The notes beneath the pieces are model-generated. The model was not told the DNA's origin. It saw only the letters and a program-made list of their open reading frames with translations, and did not search any database. A stretch of DNA of 64,000 nt from Rhizaria sp. SCN 62-66 (Eukaryota > Rhizaria, unplaced): the NCBI GenBank assembly GCA_001724265.1, contig MEDY01000007.1:62001-126000 (forward strand). The letters run 5' to 3'. Position numbers and translations under genes: made by a program. Within the stretch, counting starts at the first letter, position 1; each line of letters begins with the position of its first letter. Positions 10,305 to 22,700 of this stretch are shown one piece after another.

Positions 10305-13300
10305 TCAGTCACTCATCGCGACCGGGCCCGCGCGCTGCGCCGCCGCGTACTGCGCCGCGCTCTGCATCGCGCCGCCCGCCGCCGCAGCGCCTGCGAGGCC
10401 GCCGCTGACCGCGAACTCGCCGCTGCCAGTGCCCGCGAGCGCACCGCCGCTCGCGAGCGCAGGGGGAACCGCGAGCGTGCTGCCGGCCGGAGCTGCCGCA
10501 GTACCCGCGAGTCCACCAGCGGCGGCCACGCTGGCGGCTACGCTGGCGGTCACACCGACGGGTGCAATGGCGGGCGAGCGGCCCCGTGCCGGAGACGCTG
10601 CCGCTGCCGCTGCGGCAGAGACGGCGGCGAGCGCGGCCAGCGTTGGCGGGCGCGAGGCAAAGGGCGTGCCCTCGAGAGGGATGAGGGCCAGCGAAGCCGG
10701 CGGCGGCGGCAGCAGGAACGACATCAATCCTGCAGCGCCAGCGCCAGCGCCAGTAGTGCGACCGAAAGAAGCTGCCGCAGCTGAGGGACTAAATGCAGCA
10801 GCAGGTGTGTTATTGTTGACATTACCGTTGTTGTTGGTTACGTCGCTGAGGCCGGTGGCATCGCTGCGGCTGTACTCCGTGTTGGAGCAGCTGCAGCTGC
10901 AGCTACCGGTACTGTTGTTGCAGCTGTCGCACACGCTGTTCTCCGTGTTGTTGAGCGACGCGCGCCCGCTGCACGTGCTGCCATCGCTCTCGGCGCGCGT
11001 CAACGGCACACCGGACGCATCAGCGCCGGCCGCCGCCATCTTCGCCGCAGCCTTAGCCGCGGTCGCCGTCAGCACAGATGCGCCTGTGCCGAGCAGGTCG
11101 AGCCCAGGCAGCCCGGGTGGCAGACGCGTCATCGACATGGCGTCGGCGGCCAGCTTGCCCGCCAGCGTCGGTGGCAGCACCGGCTCCACCGCGTCCGCCG
11201 CCGCGCTCGGCGCCGGGGCGGCGGAGACGGCACTGACGGCGGCGGCCGCGGCCGCGGCGGCCGCGGTCGAGGTGATGGGTGCGTCGGGCACCATGACGAG
11301 CGCGTCGGCGAGCTGTCCGAAACCGACGACGCCGACGCCGCCCATCACTGCGGCCGCCGCCTCCGCAGCAGCAGAGGCGGCCGCGGCAGCGCCGGGGACC
11401 GCGCCCCCAGAGGAGGACGAGGAAGAGGACGACGAGTCGCCCACAGCGACAGCGGCCGCAGCGGCTCCGGCGGCAGCGGCTGCGGCGGCTGAGGCCGGCG
11501 ACTCCCCGCGCTGCGCCGCGGCCGCAGCCTCCACAGCGGCGACAACCGCAGCGGCCGAGGCTGCAGGCGCGGTGAGCGCCAGGCGCGGCGGGCCGGTCTG
11601 CGCGGCGACGGCGACGATGGCGTCGGGCGTCGACTGGAGCGCGAGGCGGCGCGAGGCCGCGTTGGAGTCCACGCTGAGGCCGAGGCCGGGGCCGGAGCCC
11701 AGGCCGAGACCGCGGGTCAAACCCAGAGAGTGACCGTGAGCAGAGTGACCGTCGGCGCTGTAGACAGGACCGTGGGCCGGCGTGTTAATGTGACTGTGCG
11801 CCAAATGACCGTGGCCGTGACCGTGGGCAGTGCTGCGGCTCGCGGAGGCCACGCCGGCGCTGTAGAGCTGCTGCAGATAGCCCGCCTCGGCAGCCAGCGA
11901 GCCCGCGGGACCGGGGCCAGACAAGGTGACCGTGGGCAGCGCAAATGGCACTGCGGTGACGGGGCCGAGCAGCTGCTGGCCGTCAGCAGTAGAACCAGCT
12001 GAGACAGCGCTGTCAGCAACTGAAACTGGCCCCGCTGCGGCCGCAGCCGCCGTCGCCGCGGCGGCCGCAAAGTTGCTCATGGCCGTGGCTGCGCCCGGGT
12101 GGCTGTGCAGGTTGTGGCCGTGCGCAGGCAGTGTGCTGGGGCCGTACGCCTGCGTCCACGAGCGGCGCGCCCCTGCACTTACACTGGCGTAAGCGCCCAC
12201 GGGGCCCGGGTAAGGGGCCGCGGGGACGAAGTTGCTCGGCAGAGGCAGCGGCAGCGAGTGAGCGTGGTTCTGAGACAGCGCTTGGAGCTGCGCAGGCAGC
12301 TGTCCCTGCCCCTGCCCCTGTGTCTGCACGTGTGACGGTGACTGGGATGGCTGCTGGATCTGCCACGTCGGCAGCGGCGCAAAAGCGGGCAGCGGGGGCA
12401 GCGTGTCGTGCACTCCGGTGTAAGGGGCTCCGGTGTAAGTACCCGCGCTGCCGAGAGAGGATGCGGCAAACGGGGGCCGCTGCAGCATGCCGCGCTCTTT
12501 GCCGCCCGGCGGGGGCATGCGGCGCGACTCTGCGCCGCCGTCCACACCGCCGTCCACACCGGCATGCACACTGGCGTCCACACCGGCAGGCGCGCTGGCA
12601 TCAGCAGCGTTGTCGTCAACGGCACTGCGGCTGACAGCAGCAACAGAGGTGGCCGCATCGTTGCTGCTCGCATTGCTGCCACCTGCCGCGTCGCACAGGG
12701 ACGGCGGCGCGACTGCTGCGTCCGCCGCGCCCGCACCGGTCGCGGCCGAGACAGACTGGGCGGGCGCGGGCGCGGGCGCGGGCACGGGCTGGTGCATGAA
12801 CGGGGTGGCCCGGCTCGGCGGCGGCAGCGACGACGGCGGCGGCAGCTGCACGGGATGCGGCAGCACGAAGCCAGGGGGCAGTACAACGCCGTTGCCGCTG
12901 GCACTGCCGCCGGCGCTAGCGTGGCTAGAGCTGTGAAGGCTAGAGCTATGACGGTGCCCATGACCGTGAACGTGGCTGTGTCCGTGTCCGTGACCGTGAC
13001 GGCTCTCCTTGTCGAGGCTCTGGTACGGGCGGTACATACTGTATAGCTGATCGCTAATCTTGACCTGGTGCGCGGACGGGGCCTGCGTACCCATGTGTTC
13101 CCTGAGGTGACCGTGGGCGACCTGGGCCAGGTAGGCATGCGGCAGAGTGACGCTCGGGTTCGCGGCGCCGCAGTCGCAGCGACTGCGGCTGCGGCTGCGC
13201 GAACTACTGCTGCTGCTGCTGGCGCTGGTGTTGCGGTGGAGGTGGCGGTTCAGGTGGCGGCCTCTCACGTCCACGGCGCGACTGCGGCCGCGCACCGCGT

Positions 13301-16054
13301 CACTGCCGCCGAGGCCGTTGCAGTCAGCGCAGTAGTGCCCCTGTTGGACGTGTATGTGCGTGCGCTGGTGCTGGAAGGGGTGGCCGGGCTGGGGTGGGCA
13401 GCGCTGCTCCCCGGTCTCGCCCGCGTCGGCGTCGGCGTCGGCACGGCCCCGCAGGCCCGCGATCGCGGGCGCGCCGACCGGGCCGGGGCACTGCTGTTGC
13501 TGTTGCTGCTGCTGCTGTTGCTGTTGCTGCTGCTGTTGCTGTTGCTGATGGACATAGTGCGCCATCATGAGCTGCTGCTGTTGCTGCTGCGGCGACATCG
13601 GCAGCAAGGGGTCGGCCACGAACGCCGTCACCGGGTTGCCGTTGCTGTCGACACTGCCGGTGAACATCGCATACCCACCGATGTTGCCGTGGTCGTGGCC
13701 ATGGCCGCGGATGTGCGAGGCGTCGTCGTCGTCGCCGACGAGCCCGGCGCGGCCCGTGGGCGTGGCGTGCGTGCGCACTGGCAGGGAGCGTCGGCGGCGT
13801 TGGCCGCGCGGCTGCGCCTGCGCCAGCGCCTGTGTGCCGCCGTGCGGGGAGAACGCGCCCGAGCCCGTGGCAGCGCCGGGACTGGCCTCGGCGGCGAGAA
13901 GCCCGTGGCCATGGCCGTGATTAGGCATGAGGAGGCCGCTAGGCAGGGGCAGCACCACCGCGTTGCCGTGGTGGTTCGCGAGATGCGAGCTATCAGGGCG
14001 GCCGATGTGGTTGCTGTGACCAATGTTGTGGTGAGGATCGAACGGGTGCTGCGAGCGCATGTGCGCCGTGAGCGCGTGGTGATGTTGTTGCTGCCGTTGC
14101 ATCTGCATCTGTTGCTGCTGCTGCTGCTGGAGCGCAGAGTGACCGTGAGCAGAGTGACCGTGGTGGCGGCTGCCAGTGCCACCGGGAGTCAGAGTCGCCG
14201 TCGCGCTGGCCACCGCCGCCGCGGCCGCCGCCAGCGCGGCTCTGGTGGCCGCCGCCGCGCGCGCCGCGGCCGCCGCAGCCCCGCTGCCCCGGGGCTTTCG
14301 CGCGGGCGGGACGAAGTCGACGCACTGGTCCTCGCGGCCGTGGCGCTGGCAGCGCGTGCAGGGCCGCTTCTTGTCGCACGCCATCTTCTGCTTGCGGCAC
14401 GGCACGCACGCGCACCGCACGCGCTTGCCTGTCGACGTGTGGATGAAGCCGCTGTTAGCGCTCGCCGAGCTTGCGGGGGCTGAAGCGACAACGCCGCCGC
14501 CGGTGCTGGGAGCACGGGCCTCGGAGACAAGCGGCGCCGCAGCGGCAGCCGTGGCAGTGAAGGCGCGAGAGCGGGCGTTGCTGTTGTTGCTGATGTTGCT
14601 GTGGGCGTTGCGTTTGCCGTTAATGGCCGCAATGGGAGACGGATCCTCCTCGTCGTGGGCGTCGTGGTTGTGCGCATGGTCAATACCACCATCATCACCA
14701 TCGCCGTCGTCGTCGCCGTCGGCGTCAGCCTCGCCGTAGACGCTCGCGTCCTCATCCTCGTCGTCACCCTCGTCGCCGTCGTCGATGCCATCATCACCGT
14801 GCACGCCGTCGTCTGCGTCGCTTTCGCCAGTGAAGTCAAAGTCGGCGCCGGTAACGCCGACGGCAGTGTCAGTGCCGGGCAGCGGCGACGCGACGGCGCC
14901 CGGGGACGCGAGGGCGTCGCCGTCGTACATGTCGTTGGTATTCGTGACAACAGCGTTATTGGTGTTGTTGTTGTTTGTAGTCGTGCTCTTGCGCCCGCGT
15001 CCGCGACCGCGAGTGTATCCACCCACATCGGCAGCAGGCGCGTCAACGGCGGCGACAGGGCTCGTGTTCGCGGAGCTGCCGTGAGCGCCCGTCTCACTGC
15101 CGCGCGCCACACTCGCGTCCCGCATCTCGTGAGAACTGGCACCAACACTGGCGCTGGCGCTGGCGCTGGCCCTAGAGTCGGTGCCTGTGCTGGCGCTGTT
15201 GCTGGCACCGCGCAGCGTCCGCGCTGCAGCACCCCCGACGCCGTTGCTGTGGCCGCGGCCGGCGCTAGCGGCGCTGAGGCCGCGGCCGGCGCTGTGGCCG
15301 CGAACCGAGCTGCTGCCGCGGACTGTGCTCGTGTCGCTGGCGCTGGGCACATCGGCGATGGCGTTGCGCCGGCCCGCACTTACGCTCGTGTCCACGTTCG
15401 CGCCCGCGGCGTTGGCGGCGGCGTTACGGCCGCCGCGGCCGCCGCGCCCGCGCCCGCGGCCGGGCCCCCCGCGGGACACAGTGGCGCTGCGACCTGCCAC
15501 CGCCTCCGTATCGCCGTCCCTGTCCGCATCAGCCTCGGCCTCGGCTGCAGCCTCAGCGTCGGCGTCGGCGTCGTTGGCATCGTGGTCGCTGAGACTGCGC
15601 AGCGGGCCGCTGCGGCGACCGAAGCCGCGGCCGGAGCCGTTGCCGTGGCCGGAGCGGGAGGCCGGGCTCGCGCTCGGCGCAGCGACACCGGGGCTCGCCG
15701 TCTCGACTGGCGTGGCGCCAGCGGCGGCGGCGGCGAAGGCGACGCCAGGACTGCCCAGCCCCTGGACGGCCGGCGGGCTGGCCGCAGAGACAGAGGGGCT
15801 GGCGCTGGCGCCGGCGCGGGCACTAGCGCGGGCCGCTGCCGTGGCACGGCGACTTGCACCGGCGCCAGTCATCGCTGCAGCGTCGGCATGCGACTGTGTC
15901 TGTGCGGCGACCTGGGCAAGCGCGTCTCTCTCGGCGGGCGTCGAGGGAAAATACAGCGTGTCTGCGAACGAGCGACGGGCGCCCCTGCTGCCGCTGCCGC
16001 TGGTGGCCGCAGCAGTGCTCGCGGCGGCCGCCGCACTCGGCGCGGTGTTGGCGA

Positions 16055-16089
<35 letters not shown>

Positions 16090-17414
16090 TTGTTGTTGTT
16101 GTTGTTGTCCGTGGCGCGGGGAGTGCCGCGGGAGCGCGTCGCCGGCTGGCGCTGAGGCTGAGGCTGAGGCTGCTCACGGTCACCCCCACGGTCACGGTCA
16201 GTACGGTCGCGAGCGCGGGTGGTGCGCGACTGCAACGCAGGCGACGACGATGACACTGTGGTATCGCTGTTATTGTTGCTGATATTGTTGTTTAGGAGGA
16301 TGTAGGCAGGAGCAGCTGCAAGCGCCGGGAACGTGTGGATACCGTTGCTGCTGTTGTTGCTACTGTTGGTGTTGCTGTGGATGTCGTTAGGCGCAGCGCT
16401 ATCTCCGAACACCAGCGACTGCGACTTCAGATGCAAGTGCGCGTGCGACCGCGGGTACGGCGACGGGCCTGCGTTGCCGCCGCTGTTGTTGTTGCTAAGA
16501 ACGCTGCTCGCGATTGCATCAGACATCATGGGCATCGCGGCAGCAGCGTTGTTGACGGCGGCGGAGACTCTGGTCCGAGCGGGCGCGGTAGAGCCGAACG
16601 CACCGATCGATTCAGACTTAGAGTCAGAGTGCTGCATGCGAGCAGCGTTATTGTTAACTGCGGAGGGCATGCCCAGCACGGATTGCGTCAGCCCCAGCGT
16701 CGACGGCAGCGCACCGAGCGCCAGCGAGGAAGACGAGGCTGACGCCGTCAGTGCCAACGACGACGCCGCCGCCACAGAAGACGACGATGACGACGCCGAC
16801 GGTGCCGGTGGCTGGGAAGCAGCGGCAGCGGGGGCGAGTCTGGGCGGGTTGGACGGGGTCGGTCTAGACGCCTCGCCGACCGACGGCAGCGCGTCAAGCG
16901 ACGGCGCCGCGTCCACCGCAGGCGCTGCAGCAGTCGCCGCAGCCGCCGCCGCCGCTGCGTCGTCGGTCAGAGAGGGCCGCGGAGAGACGGCACCGTGGGC
17001 CTTGACGACGAACGGCGAGTCGGGCGACTGCTCCTGGTCGGCATCAATGCCGGCACGGACGCTAAACCCGCCGCCCGTGCTGCTTGCGGTCACCGAGCCG
17101 CGCAGCGAGCCCGTGGGGGCAGAGGAGGGGGTGAAGGTGGGGACGGTGGCGGCCCTGGCGGTGGGCGCTGGGACGGGCGGGGAGGCCGCGAAGTCGGACA
17201 TGGCCTGCTGTGTGATAGAGATGGGCGCGAGTTTGCCCAGGAAAATCCCCGCCGAGGGCGCGGATGCGTTGGCGGGCGCGCAGGCGAGGCGCGGGGCGGC
17301 CTGGGCAGCGGCTGTGTGGACTGAGGGCGGGGGCACCTCGATGGGGGCAACGGCGAAGCGCGCGCTAAACGCCCCGCCACGGCCGCCACGCCGGGCGGGA
17401 AATGCGTCAGACAT
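10305..17414 (-). CDS. Very large Zn(II)2Cys6 transcription factor
   Basis: Single-exon 2369-aa protein. The only clear globular module is a binuclear zinc cluster with Cys at 1003, 1006, 1013, 1019, 1022 and 1031. The spacing CX2CX6CX5CX2CX8C and the basic KQKMACDKKRPCTRC core are those of Gal4-type DNA-binding domains, typical of fungi and present in some amoebozoans. The N-terminus has Arg-Gly patches, and an AT-hook-like RGRGRGRK lies near 801-808. The rest is low complexity: poly-Asn around 437-453, poly-Gln around 1290-1308, Gly-His repeats (AHGHS, HGHGHG) and poly-Ala/Ser runs. No fungal-specific regulatory domain was recognised. Likely a nuclear regulator with unknown targets. The gene ends in TGA. 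The zinc cluster lies mid-protein, whereas fungal members usually carry it near the N-terminus. Confidence 0.75.
13491..13547 (-). repeat. CAG/CAA tract encoding poly-Gln
   Basis: Nineteen consecutive CTG/TTG triplets on the plus strand, read as mixed CAG and CAA Gln codons in the zinc-cluster factor. A second, shorter Gln run lies just N-terminal of it. Confidence 0.85.
16055..16107 (-). repeat. AAC/AGC tract encoding Asn/Ser runs
   Basis: Triplet repeat read as alternating Asn-Ser and pure Asn in the zinc-cluster factor. It is mostly GTT with interspersed GCT on the plus strand. Confidence 0.8.
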
Positions 17415-17989
17415 GGCGGGGTAGGGGCACGTGCAAGTGCTGCAACGGGAAAGTGTGGGTTCGGAGGCTGCTGCAGGGATATTACAGGTGGGTACGAGGC
17501 CCAGTGGCTAAGGGCAAGCTGCAAATGGGGCCTGCTAGTTCTGAGTGTATGGGCTCCGACGAGCGCTTAAATAAACCTGAAACAAAATAATAGTACAATA
17601 GGGGTAGTGAGAAAATATAAGGTTAGTCTCATAGCTCTCATGGCACGCGTTAGAACTGTAAAATGGTTTCTTTCGAAGATGACTCGTCTCGGTCAGACAG
17701 TCACTGCAGCGGTACCGAAAAATCTCACCTCTTTGAACAAAAACCATTTGTGGTGAAAACAGTTTTACTGATGCAAACCCATGCTCATCTCGTTAAACTT
17801 AGCTTTATAATGTTAAAAGCGATATTAAATCTTGTCATACATACTATACTGTATTATATCATAAGGGTGTTACCATAGTGCATGTTACATCCTTGAGTTC
17901 ACGTCTGGCCCTAGACAATAAATACTGTCACTTAAACAACCATCAGGTACATGCGCGCATTCTCGAGTCATCGACAGCATCCGTCTTGC
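17415..17989. other. Intergenic spacer
   Basis: AT-rich, 575 bp, between the start of the zinc-cluster factor and the end of the SOD gene, both minus strand. Expected to hold the factor's promoter and the SOD 3' UTR. No distinct motif or RNA gene seen. Confidence 0.5.
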
Positions 17990-18985
17990 TCAGTGTCCAT
18001 GCGCTAAAGAGCAGCTCTCCCCCGGTCCGTGGCTGTGCCCGCACTGCGACGCCGCCGCCTTGGAGGACTTGCCCGCTGCCAGCAACGTTGCAATGAAGTC
18101 GTCCCCTTGGCTGCTGCTGTTGGTCTTGCTGCTGGACGAGTGTCCTGGCACTGTGCATACGCCGCGCCGGTGCAGCTCGATAGCCAGCACCGTCTCCGCG
18201 CGGTCCCAGTTAAGCCCGTCGCGGATCACGTGCTCCACGAAGCTCGCCCGCGCCGCGGGGTAGTCCAGGTACCATGCGTGCTCCCAGAGGTCCAGCGCTA
18301 GCAGCGGCACCGCGCCGCGCGCCACGGGGCTCTCGCCGTCCTTGTAGCTCTCCACCGTCACCGTGTTGTCCGCGTTAAGCTGCAGGAACACCCATGCGGA
18401 GCCGAAGACGGCGTTAGCTTTCTGGCCCAGCTCGACCACCGCGGCGCCGGGGGAGCCGAAGTCGTAGCTGAGCTTGTGCGCCAAGTGCCGGTGCACGTGC
18501 AGGTCGAAGTACGCCTCAGCGCTAAGCGACTCAAAGAACACGTTGTGGTTGAGCGCCTGGCAGGCCGCGTTGGCCAACGCGACCACCGGCGCAGGGGCCT
18601 TGGCGGCGGTGAGCAGAGCCTGCTGCTTCTGCGACTGCGGGGAGCCACTCTGGCCGTCGACTGCGACGGGCTTGTGAAGAGCGAGCAGCGCGGGCGTGCG
18701 CGCGACGAGATCGTTCAGCGATAGTGTCAGCAACGACGGGTCGTTCGTGGCCGCGGCCACGGTCGGCAGCAGCGTGTTGATCGTGTTGTAGTAGCCGCGC
18801 TGGTGCTTGTCCCAGTGCACCTCGAGTTGGCGCGGGGAAATCGGCAGCTCATCGTGCGCTGTCGCGGCCGGCAGCGGCGGGAGCACGTGTTGTGTGAATG
18901 TGGGGGCTGTGGAGAAGGAGCGCAGTGCGGCGCGCAAAGGGTGGCGCGCGACGACGCGGAGGGCGGAGGACGACCGAGCGAGCAT
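17990..18985 (-). CDS. Fe-type superoxide dismutase, mitochondrial, with His/Cys-rich C-terminal tail
   Basis: 331 aa. Residues 1-27 are Arg/Ser/Ala-rich and end in RSFSTAP, a typical mitochondrial presequence. All four metal ligands of the Fe/Mn-SOD family are present: His57 (HWDKHQRGYY), His147 (NHNVFF), Asp232 and His236 (LDLWEHAWYLDY). Second-shell residues His61, Tyr65 and Trp198 are also kept. Gln143 sits where Fe-SODs carry their active-site Gln (Q-x-x-N-H), which favours iron. It should convert superoxide to peroxide and oxygen. Oddities: an insert of roughly 20 residues before the second ligand and a tail of about 55 residues ending in CGHSHGPGESCSLAHGH, which looks metal-binding. 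Mitoribosomal SOD-fold proteins were considered, but their ligands are usually lost. It ends in TGA and is divergent from the kinesin gene. Confidence 0.9.
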   Translation of the reverse strand: MLARSSSALRVVARHPLRAALRSFSTAPTFTQHVLPPLPAATAHDELPISPRQLEVHWDKHQRGYYNTINTLLPTVAAATNDPSLLTLSLNDLVARTPALLALHKPVAVDGQSGSPQSQKQQALLTAAKAPAPVVALANAACQALNHNVFFESLSAEAYFDLHVHRHLAHKLSYDFGSPGAAVVELGQKANAVFGSAWVFLQLNADNTVTVESYKDGESPVARGAVPLLALDLWEHAWYLDYPAARASFVEHVIRDGLNWDRAETVLAIELHRRGVCTVPGHSSSSKTNSSSQGDDFIATLLAAGKSSKAAASQCGHSHGPGESCSLAHGH

Positions 18986-19754
18986 CGGGTCGGTGTCTAG
19001 AGAGATATGAAAGTGGGGATATCACAAAACATTTAGCGCCTGGTGACGTATTATTATAGCATAATATGTCAGCTCTCGGTTTAAATCTAGATTTGGCAAT
19101 CAACATCTATTTGACGGATGTCTGTGCGAGTTCATAGCATGCCTGAGAAGGTTAACGTTAAACTCGACTCGATATAGCCGCTCTAAGTGAGCATCAATTG
19201 ATACCCAATATGCGCTTTAACAACATCGTTATGCCGTCTGCGCGTGGTATGGTGCACAAGGAGTTGTATTATCTATTTATTTTGAAGCATGTTGAACCCG
19301 ACTCTTAGATAAGCTCTGGAGCCCAGTAAGGTTGTGGAGGAGTCAAGCATAGCATCTCGCTGCTCTTCACAACTTACGATGCTTATGATAGAACACAGTC
19401 GAATGAGATTGAACTTTTCGTGTCGAGATGTAGCGGATGGGTAACCTGATTAAGGCCTGCACCTGCTACAGCCTCGTATATCACTCTGCCCCTGTCAAAA
19501 TTCTGTTCGAATAAGACCTGCTCGATTTGCATGCTGTTTAAACAAAACTCCGAGATATGACACACATAGCGTTCGAATTAGTGTACACCCGTAAAGTATA
19601 GAATGTGCGTTGTTGTATGATAACTTAATATTTTTGTCACTACTCTACCTTCGATTACACTCTGTAGATAACCTTTCAAAGGTAATACTCGCCACTCTTA
19701 ACTGCTTCCTTACCCTGTGGTAACAGTAGTACGGCACCGCGTCCCAGGACTGCC
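18986..19754. promoter_or_regulatory. Divergent promoter region, SOD / kinesin
   Basis: 769 bp of AT-rich sequence between two divergent start codons, so it should contain both promoters. A TCTCTCTAG lies 11 nt before the SOD start and a CGTCCCAG 7 nt before the kinesin start. Both could be 3' splice sites for leader exons. No TATA element could be assigned with confidence. Confidence 0.45.
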
Positions 19755-22700
19755 ATGTCCACGGCGATCCGCGCCGGCGTGCGCGTGCTGGTCCGCGTGC
19801 GCCCTCTTCTCCCCTCTCTCAACGAAACATCATCATCCTCACAAAGCAGCAATGCAAACAGCAACGGTGCAACTGCCACTACGAGCATCCCCGTGGCCTC
19901 GCACCTGCAGCCCGACCCAGACGGCCGCTCCCTGTCCCTGCGCGTCAAGGACACGCTGCACCAGTACACCTTCGACGCCGTGCTGCCGCCTGCCGCGAGC
20001 CAAACAGACGTCTTTGCCCGGGGCGGCGTCGCGGGCATGGTCAGAAGCGTCGTCGACGGATACAGCGCGACTGTGTTTGCGTACGGGCAGACGGGGTCGG
20101 GCAAGACGCACACCATGGACGGCGTGGGAGCGTCGGTCGGGGCTCCGGTGAACGCTGACAGCAATTCTACCTCAAGTGACAATTCTGATATTGATGGCAC
20201 TACAAGCGCGGACGCAAATGCTGGTGCAGGCTTAAGCGCGACAACTACGGTTGCTGTCGACGGGCGGCTTAATGAAGCCAGTGGCGTGACATCAAGGGCT
20301 ATTCACTCGTTGTTTGCGCAAATTGCTGCTGAAACGTCGGATAGCAACAAGAACTCCAAAGCGAGCACTGAGGACTCTGAAGTCTCGTTTCATGTGACCT
20401 GCTCATTCGTTCAAATCTATCAAGAGCAAGTGTACGACCTCCTCTCCTCGTCTCTCTCGATCTCAAGCCATAACACGAGCAATACTACCAGTTCTGGGTC
20501 GCATACAACGGCAGCCGGTGGTGCCGGTTTCGATGCAAACCGTGGTAGCCTCCGCGTCCGCTGGGCTCAGGGACGCGACTTTTACGTTGACGGGCTCACC
20601 GAGACCGCGTGCACAACTCCGCAGCAGGCCGTCGCGTGCTTCTTGGCTGGGACGAAGCGCAGGGTGGTTGCCCAGCACAGGCTCAACACCGAGTCGTCGC
20701 GCTCGCACTCACTCTTCATGCTCACAGTCACCAAAACGACGATGACGCGCTCCGCCAACAGCGCGAATGTGAGCGTTGGCTCGACGGCAACTGTGACAGG
20801 GGCTGCGAGTGGGGGTTTGAGCAACGCTGAGACAGTAGTGTCCAAGCTCACACTGGTTGACCTGGCCGGCTCTGAACGCACTTCGCTGACCGGCGCTGTC
20901 GGACAGATGCTGGCACAGGCAGTCAGCATTAACAAATCCCTCTTTGTGCTCCGCAAAGTTATCAAAGCGCTCGCAACTGGCACGAGTACGAGTACGAACA
21001 GTGGCAGTAGCAAAGGTGCGAGTGCGCACGTGCCGTACCGCGACTCAACGCTGACACGCTTGCTGCAGCACTCTCTCGGCGGCAACTGTCTGACGCTTAT
21101 GATCGCGTGTCTGGCGCCCTTAGACGCGTACCAGGACGAGAATCTAAGTACTCTTAACTATGCGGCACTGACAACGAAGATCGTGAACCGGGCTACTGTG
21201 GGCGAAGATCCTAAGACTGCGCTGATTAGGCAGCTCCGCGCTGAGAACAACGCGCTCAAAGAGATTGTTGCGCGGGCTAAGCGGCTATGTTTGATGACCG
21301 GGGTTGCGACAACAGGAGCGTTTGCAAACAACACCGCTGGTGAGAATATGCAGAATGACGACTCTTCATCTGCGAGCAATGGCAATAGCAACGACGGCAG
21401 CACTGTGTTGTGGAGTGATGTCGAGTCCGGCGCTTGGAACGGTGTCTCTACACTTCTTGGCAACAGCATTAACGCCACAGGCAACAGCAATGCAATCTCT
21501 GGTGCAAGTAGCGGTAAGACCGCGACTGCGCCCGCGCCTGGTTGGGCTCGTGGCCCGCAACGCAAGCCCACTGCAACTGCAACCGCCTCATCAGCAACAG
21601 CAGCAGCTGCAGCTGTTGGTGCACCAACACCGGCTGCATCAGCTGCAACAGCGCCAACGAACAATGTAACTGCTGTCACGACGTCTTCTGGTGGCCTGAC
21701 TTCCTCAGAGGCAGCTTTGCTTCAGCACCGCCTCGTGGCGACCGTGGGCATGGCGCACGCACTATTGGACGAAAACGCGTCGTACAACGCCCGTGTGGAG
21801 TCGCTTGAAGCCGAACTCGAGGAGGCGAACGCTGTGACGGAGGAACTCGAAGGCGAAGTGGGGCAATTGCAGTATGAGAACGCGGACTTGAGGGAACGAG
21901 TGTTATTTCTTGAGACCGTGCTGGTCGAGGGCAACGGCATTGCGAACGGCAAAAGTGACGAGAAGAACATTGGCAGTGCAAGTATTGCGATTGAGTCTGA
22001 GGCTGAGGATGCCAATGCTGATGCTGACACGGATGCAAAGACAGTCGGAACCGCTAGCCGTTCAATGTACGCCAATGATAAGGCTAAGAAACAACAATTG
22101 CCCAACAACAAATTGAGCAACAACGCCAAGGAATCTATGTCCTGCAATGCTCTATCAAGCTCAAGCGACAATGCGACAGTGAATGCAAGCGAGACAACGC
22201 AGTTGCGCGAGCTCGTGCTCCACGCGCGCTTCGAAGCGCAAAAGGAGGCTCGCCGCTCGCAGCAACTTGCAGCGCAGCTTGCGCGGCTGCAGCAGTCAAC
22301 CGCGCTGCAGCAGAACAACATCGCTGGCGCGTACCGGCCCTACTCTCAGCAACCACAGCAGCACGGGGGCTCTCAGGCACTCTCGCAGTCGATTTCGCTG
22401 TCAGGAGTGCCGCGGGCGGGCACGATGCGGGTCGGCACCGCACGGGCAGCGAACTACGCGCCGAGTGGCGGGATGACCTATCGCGCCAGTTCGAGCGCTG
22501 CGAACGGTGCCAATACGTATCGGCCGGGCACGAGTAATGGGTCTATGACTGTAAGGGGTGGCCCGAGCGGTGCTTACACAGGAAGTCTAAGTACGCCCGG
22601 TGTAAGTGGCGGGACGACGCTTTATGGCAACAGGCCCAGTACGCGGTCTTTCAAGCGCCGTACGCGGCGCCAACAGCAGCAGCAGCAGCAACAGTTATCC

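Noticed and set aside
17990-18985. Mitochondrial ribosomal protein of SOD fold
   Set aside because: All four metal ligands and second-shell residues are kept, which favours an active enzyme.
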